Made by a program: the position numbers and the translations under genes. From NCBI RefSeq assembly GCF_000237925.1, contig NC_031495.1:38840210-38904209 (forward strand): a stretch of 64,000 nt of DNA, in the 5' to 3' direction. This stretch comes from Schistosoma mansoni (Eukaryota > Platyhelminthes > Trematoda > Strigeidida > Schistosomatidae). This document shows, in pieces, positions 10,701 to 20,589 of this stretch (positions are counted from its first letter, which is position 1; each line of letters opens with the position of its first letter). Below the pieces are notes generated by a model. That model was not told the origin of the DNA and made no database searches. It saw only the letters and a program-made list of their open reading frames with translations.

Positions 10701-12281
10701 CGGATGTACCTAAATGAGTTTCACCAGTTAGATAATTTTTGTTTCATCTTGTGAGGTTTACTAATGATACCTAGAAATGTGGTACGAGTGAGTATATACT
10801 TGAAATGAACCACATAACATCTTCAATTAAAATATTCAACCAATTAGACTGAGATTGTTATTTTCTTGTTAGCTGTAAAGTTTTAGGTGCTTAAAAGTAG
10901 TAGAAAGGAAAACCTGGCTGAGATAAGTTTTGTGCCGATTGGGACTCGTCAGTATGGTGTACCTCCGGCGTTAGAGGAACTGATGTTTCTTGTGTGATTG
11001 AGGCCCCCACCCACTTACTCAATTTCACAATCTGAGACATTGTCAATGAACTATTTGGGTTCCAGCTGAATTCCTGTAGGACTAAGACGTATTTACAACT
11101 GATGTTATTTTATAAGCAAAGATGGATAGTGACTGGCAGTGGAATCCAGTACATGTGTTTTGTCCTATTTAAGACTCGTCAGCTGGATATACCTACATCT
11201 GAGAGTTGATGTTCACTCTAAGATTCAAACTCATTACCGCACAAGATGCAAATATGCCAATAAGAGACTGATCAATTGCAGTCCTAAATAACAATGAGAA
11301 GATACAAGTAAATTTATTTATTTAAACACATAAATATTGGTACGAAGAGGAACGAGATATACATGCGCCACACAAATCTTATTTGATTTGTGTGAGGGCT
11401 GTGATACTGCCCAGGTACCCAAACTGAAGCAGGTGGTTTTTTTAGGGGGCCACACCTCAAGCCTTTGATCTAAAGGTCTGATCCACAAGGCAGTGGAGCA
11501 TCTTTACGAGATGCAGTCCCATGGTAGCCGGTGACCAACAATTGATTCATACGCCATTTGTTCCCTCAGGATACTGGAGTCCATGTGCACCATTGGTTTG
11601 GAATCAGGGTTTTCCAAATCCTTTAGGTGAAATTTCGGTGTCTACCAACCCGGTTAAAGCGCCAGACATTCACTTTTCACACTCTCAATTTCGTAAACAA
11701 CATTTGTTTTGCGAGAAGTCAGTGAGTAGGACTTCCCTGGTAGAGGCTATATACGCGTGGCCATATGAGAGCGTTTCGGGAGGGAGAGCGAACTCTTCCC
11801 ATTCTCTGCCGTACCAGGGCATTCGGGGGGCAGATACAAGTAAACAACAACTAGTGAATATGATGTCATTTTATTTTGTATTTGTTAATCCCATTAGTTT
11901 GAATTTCATTTGATTTTAATCCCAATTTATTGACACCTTTCTCTCTTTTTTGTTTATTTCATTCCATTTTATTTCCATGGTAACATTAAAGGTTGGGGAA
12001 TTCAAGCATTCAAAGCGTATAATTATTATTTTTGGTTACCTATTATTGGACCATATATAGGTGCCTTAATTGGTACCTTATTTTATGGATTTACTATTTG
12101 TATACATTTCATATCATTCAATGATTATGATCATAATCATACAAATAATAAAGAATGTACTATGATTGATACTACTAGTAATTATTGTCAAAGTAGTTTA
12201 ATTGAAGAAATGAATGAAGATTTATTTAATATCACTGAAATTGATGATTGTTTTACAGATAGTAAAGAGATATTATATTAA
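7795..12281 (+). CDS. Aquaporin/aquaglyceroporin-like channel B (two exons, complete)
   Basis: MIP-family membrane channel of about 379 residues. Exon 1 runs 7795-8644 and exon 2 11992-12281. The donor TGTG|GTAAAT and the acceptor ATTAAAG|GTTGGGG rejoin the family's conserved stretch LCGWGIQAF...YYFWLPIIGPYIGA in phase 1. Helix 1 lies near residues 30-52. The first pore box is NPS (136-138). The second is NPA (269-271) followed by Ser272 and Asp273, where nearly all family members have Arg then Asp, so the selectivity-filter arginine is missing. Insertions between helices 1 and 2 and the first box are Asn-rich (about residues 62-72) and Gly-rich (about 95-122). The start is the first ATG after a TTACAG acceptor-like site at 7781-7786; an upstream exon or trans-spliced leader could attach there. 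The 3.35 kb intron holds a GATA microsatellite, a SINE, a MITE and an R4 repeat. Channel A lies divergently about 5 kb upstream. Confidence 0.88.
8683..9092. repeat. GATA/GGTA microsatellite in aquaporin B intron
   Basis: About 400 bases of imperfect (GATA)n with GGTA, GTGT and TGGTGT interruptions, starting about 40 bases past the exon 1 donor. Confidence 0.95.
9225..9475 (+). repeat. Ribozyme SINE S1
   Basis: tRNA-like head with A-box-like TGGTTCTAGAGGTTAAG and B box GGTTCGAATC, then the hammerhead region and the CTTTAATTGACTCATGATC tail. The catalytic GAAA reads AAAA, so this copy is probably inactive. Confidence 0.75.
9594..9899. mobile_element. MITE-like element M1, copy 1
   Basis: About 305 bp with imperfect terminal inverted repeats of about 45 bp (GAAGACCTTCAAGTGATACT at the left; its diverged complement at the right, ending ATAAATTATAG). 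Non-coding, so plausibly a non-autonomous DNA transposon. Superfamily not determined. Confidence 0.55.
9953..10435 (+). repeat. GC-richer repeat R5 (possible LINE 5' region)
   Basis: A compositionally distinct block, including AAAGCAGCAAACCCAAGGTT. Its first about 60 bases recur inverted at 13274-13345, again next to an M1 element. Open frames of 66-80 codons match nothing I recognise. It may be the 5' untranslated part of a non-LTR element. Confidence 0.45.
10915..11260 (-). repeat. Diverged S3 and S2 SINE fragments
   Basis: 10915-11090 matches S3 in reverse, with CTATTTGGG and CTGTAGGACTAAGA at its head side. 11104-11240 matches S2 in reverse, including the hammerhead region read as CGTCAGCTGGATA. 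Both are degraded. Confidence 0.5.
11312..11836 (+). repeat. Dispersed repeat R4, plus copy in aquaporin B intron
   Basis: Full copy ending about 155 bases before the last aquaporin B exon, in the gene's sense. The 130-codon open frame across it is not shared by other copies and is taken as chance. Confidence 0.7.
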
Positions 12282-12493
12282 ATATTAGCTTTTTTTATAA
12301 TACTGACTTACATCTGTTACTCATCGTTGAGGAGCATTAGCCGCCAACCGACAGTCTTCAGAAAATATCAGCTTGCAACTATCATCCATTCTGATCTTCA
12401 AAGAATCTCATCAATATAACTTAATAAGAAAGAAATCTTATAGGATTTTTAAATAAGAAAATTGAAAAGAAAACATTCATTATCCATTACTTA

Positions 12494-12760
12494 CTTACGC
12501 CTGTTACCCCTCCCCCTCAATGGAGCATAGACAGACGACCAGCATTCTCCATTCAACCCTGTCCTGGGACTTCCTTTCTACTTCTATCCGATTTTTGTTC
12601 ATTCTTCTCATGTTTGTCTCCATTTCTCGGTGTAATATGTTCTTTGGTCTTCCTCTTTTTCTTTGACCTTCAGGATTCCATGTGAGGGCTTGTCTTGTGA
12701 CTTAGTTGGGTGATTTTCTTAATATGTATGTCCTATCCACTTCTATTCATTATTCATAGT
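12494..12760 (-). mobile_element. RTE/SR2-type LINE, 3' fragment
   Basis: The plus strand shows the reversed 3' end of this LINE (CTTACTTACGCCTGTTACCC then GGAGCATAG). Matching copies at 20974, 28245 and 45377 carry the reverse transcriptase C-terminal region. 5'-truncated. Confidence 0.75.
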
Positions 12761-12953
12761 ACTTTATTATATTTTAATCAAATACAATTATGGTATATAT
12801 ACACTTTATGTATTGTTTAACCAAAACAACCAAAAAAAACTGCATTTTCTTTTTAACTTTAACCTATGCACTTCTAGTTCATGTAATCTTAGATGTTTGC
12901 TTATTGGAATGATGAGATGTTTTAAGAGACAAAAAAAGTTTCTATGAGACTAT

Positions 12954-13268
12954 CAATTATAGACGACCTTCAAGTGATACTGAAGTGACCTTGACGATGT
13001 CCATCTAACAACGAGAACTATATGATGATTATAAATCAGTTTGTAGAATGAGGATTGTGATTTACAATTGTTGGGTGCAAAATTGCTTCACATATTTGGT
13101 TAACTAGCGTCTTAGTATTATTAGCTGATGTCAATTAGTGATGAAAATCAAAAATCTAATCCCTAATTCTAACCATCAATTGTAAATCATAATCCTTATT
13201 CTTCACACTGGTTTGTAGATATTCTCGATGTCACTTTAGTTTCGCTCAAATATCGTCCATAAATTATA
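12954..13268. mobile_element. MITE-like element M1, copy 2
   Basis: About 315 bp. Terminal repeats GACGACCTTCAAGTGATACT (left) and, on the reverse strand, GACGATATTTGAGCGAAACT (right), both followed by AAGTGACnTnGAnnATnTC. The best-preserved copy in the window. Confidence 0.6.
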
Positions 13269-13273
13269 ATCTC

Positions 13274-13345
13274 AGTCAGCAACACGACTTCGCCATCGGA
13301 CCTTGGGTTTGCTGCTATTAGTCTTACCGTTCTTCAACCAACCTG
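13274..13345 (-). repeat. R5 fragment, inverted
   Basis: Reverse complement of the start of the R5 block at 9953; contains AACCTTGGGTTTGCTGCT-like sequence. Again directly beside an M1 element. Confidence 0.5.
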
Positions 13346-13970
13346 TCTGGTATGGTAGGACATTGAGAACCGATTGTTTCAATCAGTATAGGTCGATTGG
13401 TTCATCACAATAATCAAGCCCTACCAACACATCAAAGTAACAGCAATGGTCGGGATGCTCTGACTAATGTTTCTTTTATCAATCCTAACATTGTGATTTT
13501 CATATTATGGATGCATTTTATTGAGAACATCATCCAATCGAAAGTTATTGAAAATGTATTCATAAACTGTTGAATTTATTATCTTTTTAATTATTACTAA
13601 CAATACTACTAATACTACTACTCATACTACTTATTAGTAATCAGTATTTATCTTGTTTTATTTTATTGTTTATTTATTCTATACTACTTTTTTCTGTTCT
13701 ATTTCATTTTATTATATGATCCAAACTAATCTGATTAAAAGTAGTTCTCCTCTTATTTACAGTTGAATAAGTTTTGATTATGAGAATATGTGTATTACTT
13801 ACTTACGCCTGTTACTCCTAATGGAGCATAGGCCGCCGACCAGCGAGAATATGTATATATGAACTATTAACATGAATGTATGCTGTTTTGTGTTTTATAA
13901 TAAGTTGTAGAATTCTAATAAATATGTATTTATTTGAAAGATTCTGTTGATTTCCTTGATTCTGTGAACA
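13346..13970. other. Unassigned stretch with a LINE tail
   Basis: No gene seen. 13797-13845 is a short reversed RTE LINE 3' tail (TTACTTACGCCTGTTACTCC). The rest is AT-rich with TACTAC runs near 13600. Confidence 0.5.
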
Positions 13971-13974
13971 CTAA

Positions 13975-14385
13975 TGGTGGTAGGATTTAAAAGTACTAGA
14001 TGGCCGTTTCGTCTTAGTGTATGTCTCTTCAGTAGTGCGATTCCACAATGCTGCAAGCAGGATTCGAAACCACAATCTTCAGTCTCGTGTGTGAACTCTT
14101 AACATTTAAGCCACTGAACTGGAATCCAACGATGGTAATGTCTAACTTGAACAAATCCACAATATTGAGCGAACGTCTTCCACTGTCTGAGGTATATACC
14201 TGTCTCTAACCGACATGGATTAGCTCCACTGGTCACGGCTTCTCACTAGAACTTCGAAAATTACCACATGAAGCAGATGGTAATTATCAGTGTAGGACGA
14301 AATGGCCATCCATTGCTTCCAGGTTTTCAATGGTGTTCTAACATCATTGATTCATGATCTCAAACAAAGACTTAGTAATCTCTAT
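13975..14385 (-). repeat. S1 SINE, minus copy followed by a plus fragment
   Basis: Reversed S1 (hammerhead side at about 13990-14030, tRNA-like head at 14060-14120) meets a plus-oriented S1 tail at about 14285, making a head-to-head pair. Old and diverged. Confidence 0.55.
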
Positions 14386-15199
14386 AACTCATAAATTTTT
14401 ACGCTTGTTATGTTACGACCATATTTTGTCTGACCAGTAGTCTGATTTTAATATACAGAGAGAGAGAGAGAGAGGAAAAAGCTGTGGTCAAAAGCCTTGA
14501 TGCGATAAGCTTTCTAGTACCTTCTTGAAGCTTTCAATGTATGAGGTTGACCATTATTGAATAGCCTTGAGGAGAGAGAAGGAAACTTTCCTACCAATTA
14601 CCTATAATCTAACTAGTCAGCAAGCAGAGAGAAAAAGCCAACTTGGCCAAAATGACGGTCCAATTTATTTCTAATTCAAGATAACTCTACAATGTAAATG
14701 AATAAATAAATGACTAGTAAGATCATCATTCATAAGGACTGGGAAAGATACCATTATTTCAATCAATTTTGTCGGTTAGTAAATGAAACTTCATCTTTCT
14801 TGTATATAAAAAGACAGAATTTTTTTTTATGGTTAATTAGGGTTAGTATGATCAAGCAGCTTATAGTGAAAGTCATCGATTAATGTATATGTTGATTGGT
14901 TTGTACTCTTTGTGAAGATTGAACAAACAACCTTTTGCTTATTCAATGAGACAATGACTTTTTGTCGACAAAAACTGCTCAGTTTGAGTGATAACAATTG
15001 ACCGCAAAATCTTAGCTCCTTTTAGTTTACCAACCAGTTAATATAAAGATAAACATCCTGTTGCTATATTGTTGTCTGCTTATCTCTATCTATCAAAAAC
15101 TCATAACTTCATGTGAATTAATTACCTAACGACACAGAACCATAAATATGAAATTAAAATGCAAAGATAACTCGAATATTATTGATACGAAATTGAGTA
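14386..15199. other. Unassigned stretch
   Basis: No exon or known repeat recognised. A short (AG)n tract lies at 14457-14475. Confidence 0.4.
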
Positions 15200-15405
15200 G
15201 TAAGTCCATAATGAATTGCCGATAATTTAGAGATGGTTAAGCTCTGCCGCTCGAAACTGTTAGGTCCTGGGTTCGAATCTCGTGCAGCAGGATCGTAGAT
15301 GTACACTACTGAGGAGTCCCACAATAGGACGAAACAGCCATCCAGTGCTTCTAGGATTTCCATGGTGGTCTAGCTTCAATTGACTCTTGAATTCAACTAT
15401 AAGAT
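15200..15405 (+). repeat. Ribozyme SINE S1
   Basis: tRNA-like B box GGTTCGAATC, core CTGAGGA at 15309-15315, GTCC/GGAC stem II, GAAA at 15331-15334, then the tail CTTCAATTGACTCTTGA. Stem III is weakened. Confidence 0.75.
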
Positions 15406-15867
15406 GGTAAAATGTTTAACACAGTTCTGAGTGTCCCATCTCTCCTCATTACTTTCTGTTATCTACCAGTTTCCATTCATATTATATCCGACTAAGCTAA
15501 ATATGATCATTTACACAATGAAATATTGACTATGATTATCTGATATTCTAATTACGTTACTCATTACATTACTTACAATCAAATAGATCAACCAGTCAGT
15601 TATTAATAGAAGATTAGAGAAATAGTAATGATACATTGAGAGCTAACTATTATCAATAACGATTAAGAATTCACTTGATTCAATTCATCAACCTAAGGTA
15701 ACAATTACATAATAAATGACATTGTGGTGAAATTTATGTGTGTAGGTGTGTGTGAGAGGGGGGGGGCTAATATTAAATCACTAAATCATACAATCTAAGA
15801 ATAGGGTATATAGTTGTTGTAGACATTAATTAAACAAAGGTATTGTTTACATAATATAATTTATTGA

Positions 15868-16370
15868 TCAGAAGGGATTTTTTGGATATTTCAGTATTTT
15901 TCATAGTTGAAATCATGAATCAATTGAAGCTAGACCACCATAGAAAACCTGGAAGCACTAGACTACCGTTTCATCCTATTGTGGGACTCCTTAGTGGTAG
16001 TGCGCATCCACGATCTCGCCTTACGTGATTCGAACCCAGGACCTACCAGTCTCGCGCCAGAGCTCTCAACCGATATTCCACTAGGCGGACATCCAACGGT
16101 GTTATTGTTTAACTTCAACCAATCCATGATTTTGAGCAACCGTTCACCGACTTTCTTCAGTGAGTTTATATCTCGACAACAGAGTTGGTTGAACTCCATT
16201 GGCGTGAGACTGATAGATTCTGGTTTCGAATCTCGCGAGTGCAGGATCGTCGATGAGCACTACTGAGGGGTCCCATAATTGGACGAAACGGCCATCCAGT
16301 GCTTTCAGGTTTTCCAATGGTGGTCTAGCTTAAATTGACTCATGATTTCAACTATGAAAATGTAAAGCAA
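15868..16370. repeat. Inverted pair of S1 SINEs
   Basis: A minus copy (15868-about 16195) directly abuts a plus copy (about 16195-16370). Both carry tRNA-like B boxes (GATTCGAACC and GGTTTCGAATC). The plus core reads CTGAGGG, a departure from the hammerhead consensus. Confidence 0.7.
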
Positions 16371-16794
16371 TTAATCCCTTTGATAAATTTCGATAAAGTA
16401 ATGAGAAGATATATATGAATATATATGAAATATATATGAAAATATAATTTATTGACAAGGTTGTAATACACATAGAGAGAGAGACTTGTGTTTTCAAGTT
16501 TTTTTTGTAATCATAACGTCGTTCGAGGTTATGATTATTTACTCCAAGTGGATACTTTTGGTATTTGATTGTTTTTTTTCTTGAATACAAAGAAGGTGAA
16601 GAGAGGCATTAAAGTGATATACCTCTCAGAATACTATCTTACATAATGTACCACAGGGTAAGCATACAATCGGAAGAGAAGATGCTTGGTTAAGTGAGGT
16701 ACATAACGCTATCTATTCGCCAGAAGGAGGTCCTCAAACAAGTGGAAAGTCTGTAGTAGTATTGGTTCTCATGTGATCCATGTTGGTGAACATA

Positions 16795-17275
16795 CTGTGG
16801 TGTGTGCTACTGATGTCGACAGATATAAGTAGTATGTATCGTCAATCGAAAGTGAAATACCTGTAGGCACAACGTTAAGAAGATCGAAGAGAAGAGAATG
16901 GGAACAAAGAATGATTGGTGTGGAAACGAAGGAACAACGAAGTCTGAGACGATTGATTGATATTTTGGAAATGATGTATTTACTGTATGAATTCATTTAG
17001 TATTGTTTGTTTGAATCTTCCCATCGATTTGTTAGGACTGCAACTGGTCAATCTCTAATCGGCATATGTACATACTGTGCGTAATGCCTCGATATAGCCT
17101 TAATTCACAAGCATTGTAAGCAAAGATGGATAGTAACTAGCAGTGTAATCTAGGACGCGCGTTTCGTCCTATTTACTGTATGGTTCTCGGATATTCTATA
17201 ATTTTATATTCAAGTACATTTGATAATCCCCACCTACTTTCGCTATACTTTCATTTTCTTACTTTTTGAACATTA
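16795..17275 (+). mobile_element. Solo-LTR-like fossil (family L) split by a SINE
   Basis: LTR-like sequence of family L, interrupted by a reversed S2 repeat at 16990-17169. The 13-base TATTTACTGTATG occurs on both sides (16977-16989 and 17170-17182) as a target-site duplication. Confidence 0.6.
16990..17169 (-). repeat. S2 ribozyme repeat inserted in an LTR
   Basis: Reversed partial S2 unit covering the AGCAAAGATGGATAGT junction and GACGCGCGTTTCGTCCTAT, i.e. only half of the hammerhead. Flanked by the 13-base direct repeat. Confidence 0.7.
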
Positions 17276-17960
17276 AAAACTTACGAAATATTTATTTATT
17301 CATTGCCATTGTATATTTTGGAGCTGATTTTCTTGATTTATTTTGACTCACCATATCAGAAGGTTGCGTGTTCGTATCACTTCAGCTTCAACACTTTCAT
17401 ACATCCAATACATCATTTGCATATCTGTTTTAAATCATCTATTATAAGCTTCATTGTTTCTTCATTCCTACTTTTATCTGATTTACTTTCAGTTTTGTTT
17501 TATCTTCTCTCTTCATTTGAATCCTCTCAACTTTCTATTTGTAAACATTCTACTTCCGATTGGTGTAACATACTACTTATATCTGTCGATAATCATAATC
17601 AACATAGATCACATTTCTGATTACTATGCATCAAAATTAAATACAAAACGTTCATAGAATTCAATATCCCTCCAAATATAAAACTATCTTATAAAGTCAT
17701 CATTTGAGTATATTTTGATTAGGAACTATCATATACAGACAGCAGAAACTCCATGTATGAATCATATCAGTTAGTCAGTCGGCTACAACGTCGAACCTCA
17801 CACGTATATGCATCGGTTCAAGTTGCCATACTTTGTTAGCACAACAACATGAACACCGGATTCATAGTAGTTAATTTAGTGGTGTTAATATATAAAAGAA
17901 AAATTGTACATAAGGATATAGTACAGCAAGCAAGACAGATATGAAGCAATTTTAATCTCA
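17276..17960. other. Unassigned stretch
   Basis: Open frames here (a 105-codon, Ser/Leu/Phe-rich one among them) have a composition expected of AT-rich non-coding DNA and no splice context. Part of 17380-17600 resembles family L in reverse. Confidence 0.35.
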
Positions 17961-17964
17961 AGGT

Positions 17965-18415
17965 TTAAGGGAAGATAAAGAGTGTATAAAGCCATTGTGA
18001 TCGATTCTGAGCCATTTCACCCACAGTCTCCAACCATTGGTTACGATAGTCACACGGATCCCAACCAAGTAGTCTGCATCTACCAATATGGCTTAGATTA
18101 GAAGTTAGTGACTTCAAGTACTGATGCCATGTTTTAGTTTGGCCGCCCCTAACTCTCTTCCAATCATCCCCTATACTAGTCAGCAATGCGCGACGTGGTA
18201 ATCGGTGTTCAAGCATACGTAGAAGATGAAGATTTATGACCTCATCAACTGATTTACCATCATTCCCTAATATCCTGTATCTAACCTCACTATTACTTAC
18301 CCGGTAATCCCAGGAGATGCGAGCAATATTTCTAAGGGATCTGTGGTCAAATAATAGTAACGTACGAGTATCTTCTACTCTTAATAGCCATGAATTCATA
18401 TACTCATTTATGAAT
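17965..18415 (-). mobile_element. LINE fragment, C-terminal region of a reverse transcriptase ORF
   Basis: A minus-strand frame of 144 codons with LLLFDHRSLRNIARISW, the HLLRMLEHRLPRRAL stretch and WKRVRGGQTKTWHQYLK. This resembles the post-RT C-terminal region of flatworm non-LTR retrotransposons of a clade distinct from the RTE copies here. Clade assignment is tentative. Confidence 0.65.
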
Positions 18416-18699
18416 TATATATAGATAATCTCTATTGTTACTTCAGTCAAATGAACTCTATTGAATATCCAACTTCCATTTGGTCATATCTTATTTCTTA
18501 CATTTATGTAATCACTTTGACTAATTATTTGATTTATATTAATACTTTATTTGTTTTATCGATCAATATTCTATATTACGTAATTGATTTCATAGTTTAT
18601 TCTTTCATTGTAGTTGATGTTTAATGTGAGGTCTTAGTATTTAAAAAGTATTCTTTCAATTCCTATCAGTAATTATTATGAAATTCAAATTTATTTTCA

Positions 18700-18935
18700 G
18701 AAATAGTTTTTGTGGAGATTACAGTATTTTTCATAGTTGAAATCATTAGTCAATTTAAACTAGACCACCATAGAAAATTTGGAAGCACTAGACGACCGTT
18801 TTGTTTTATTGTTGAATTACTCCTCAGCAGTGCGCATTCACGATTCTGCCTTATCACTACCCTGCCGTTCAGTGCTTTCAGGTTTTCCATGGTGGTTTAA
18901 CTTTAATTGACTCATGATTTCAACTATCAAATTTA
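18700..18935. repeat. S1 SINE, collapsed inverted pair
   Basis: Reversed S1 tail and ribozyme side (from about 18706) run straight into a plus-oriented S1 tail at about 18850; the tRNA-like heads are missing. Confidence 0.6.
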
Positions 18936-19227
18936 TTCAATAAATAGATTTTATTGAAATGTGTGATTATCTTATTCAGTAGGATTCTTGAAGTATAGAT
19001 TTATCAAATGAGTACACTAACTAAGTCAACTCTATGTTTATCCGATGGTCAATGTTGATTAGATTCTACTATTCAAGAATACGCTATCCGTTTCTGTGAC
19101 AACAACCTGAGAAACGTGAGTGCTTGTACTTTGTACGTGATTATCGTCCATAATGTGAAGAAAAGGTGCTCTGTCTGCAAGTACTAACATTTTATTTCAA
19201 TTTTAATAAGTGACCAATTTTTTGATA

Positions 19228-19310
19228 TGTAGTTGAAATCATCAGTTAATTGGAGCTACATCACTATGGCAAATCTGGAAGCACTGGACGGCTGTTTCGT
19301 CCTATTGTGC
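19228..19310 (-). repeat. S1 SINE tail fragment
   Basis: Matches the reversed S1 tail and the 5' side of the ribozyme (TGGACGGCTGTTTCGTCC). Confidence 0.55.
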
Positions 19311-19434
19311 AACCAATTATAATGAATTTAAAACTAGCCATTCAGTTGGATGAAAACAGAATGAAAATAAAGTTGGAAAAATGGGATTAAGAATAATTTT
19401 TCAAAATGGTGGAGAAGATTTGTAGCTCAGGTGG

Positions 19435-20420
19435 TTGATTTTTATGTTGGTTTGTTCTCTGAGCTGGATGGTTTGGTCGTATAGCTTTCATCGTCCTTCT
19501 GAACGACATCATCAGCACAAACTTCTGGTAGAAGTGAAGTGTTTGAATTTCTCCACATGTGATTCACAGCTTGTCCTCTGCACCTCGATGTTGATTGGTT
19601 CTTATTGACCTTAAATATGTCATTGTTTATTTCTTTGTTTTGGTTGTATCTCCTATTGGTTTGATTTTTGTTCCTATGTTCCTGCATAATTTTCTTGATT
19701 GGTTGATAGATTGGATTGATTTCAATATGTTTGTTTATTGCTGACTGACCTGAGTGCCAAGCTGCCAGGCTGCTGGAAACCTTCGGAATAGGTGTAGCCC
19801 ACAAACCAACAAAGTCCCTCCACTCAATCTTATGCAAACCAAAAGATGAAATGGCAAAAGAGGACAAAACAAACATCATCTACAAGATAAATTGTACCAA
19901 CTGCAACAAACACTATATTGGACAAAGCGGACGCCCCCTGCATCTTCGTCTACATGAACACCAATTAGCAGTAAAACGCCACGACATTTCTTCACTCATA
20001 TCAATGCACGTGAACAACTACGGACATACATTCGACTGGGAAAGTGTGCAGATTTTGGACAGAGGCAATTCCAAAAATAGCAGAGAATTTTTAGAAGCTT
20101 AGCACTCAGGTCAGTCAGCAATAAACAAACATATTGAAATCAATCCAATCTATCAACCAATCAAGAAAATTATGCAGGAACATAGGAACAAAAATCAAAC
20201 CAATAGGAGATACAACCAAAACAAAGAAATAAACAATGACATATTTAAGGTCAATAAGAACCAATCAACATCGAGGTGCAGAGGACAAGCTGTGAATCAC
20301 ATGTGGAGAAATTCAAACACTTCACTTCTACCAGAAGTTTGTGCTGATGATGTCGTTCAGAAGGACGATGAAAGCTATACGACCAAACCATCCAGCTCAG
20401 AGAACAAACCAACATAAAAA
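19435..20420 (+). mobile_element. Penelope-like element with inverted arms and GIY-YIG domain
   Basis: The plus frame 19800-20100 reads a GIY-YIG endonuclease start (NIIYKINCTNCNKHYIGQSG) with upstream KPTKSLHSILCKPKD, the usual Penelope linker. The following segment, 20100-20420, is repeated inverted at 19435-19760, so the element forms large inverted arms around the endonuclease, like the inverted terminal pieces known in Penelope elements. The reverse transcriptase part is absent. Confidence 0.8.
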
Positions 20421-20531
20421 ATTTTCAAAAGAAATGTAAAAAACATCAGTTATAGACCATACAAAAACCGCCGTCAGGTTTAATGATCTTCTTCAAGTCG
20501 GATGTATAGTAAGACCTTCTTCTTAAGCATT

Positions 20532-20588
20532 ACTTACTTACTTACTTACTTACGCCTGTTACCCTTGTCGAGGAGCATAGGCCGAAGA
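20532..20588 (-). mobile_element. RTE LINE 3' tail
   Basis: Short reversed tail: (TTAC)n, then GCCTGTTACCCTTGTCGAGG and GCATAGG. Confidence 0.6.
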
Positions 20589-20589
20589 T

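Noticed and set aside
11521-11913. A 130-codon open frame
   Set aside because: It lies over an R4 repeat, and other copies break the frame; chance open frame.
17303-17657. Overlapping 67-105-codon frames rich in Ser, Leu, Phe and Ile
   Set aside because: Composition follows the AT-rich DNA, with no splice signals or family resemblance.
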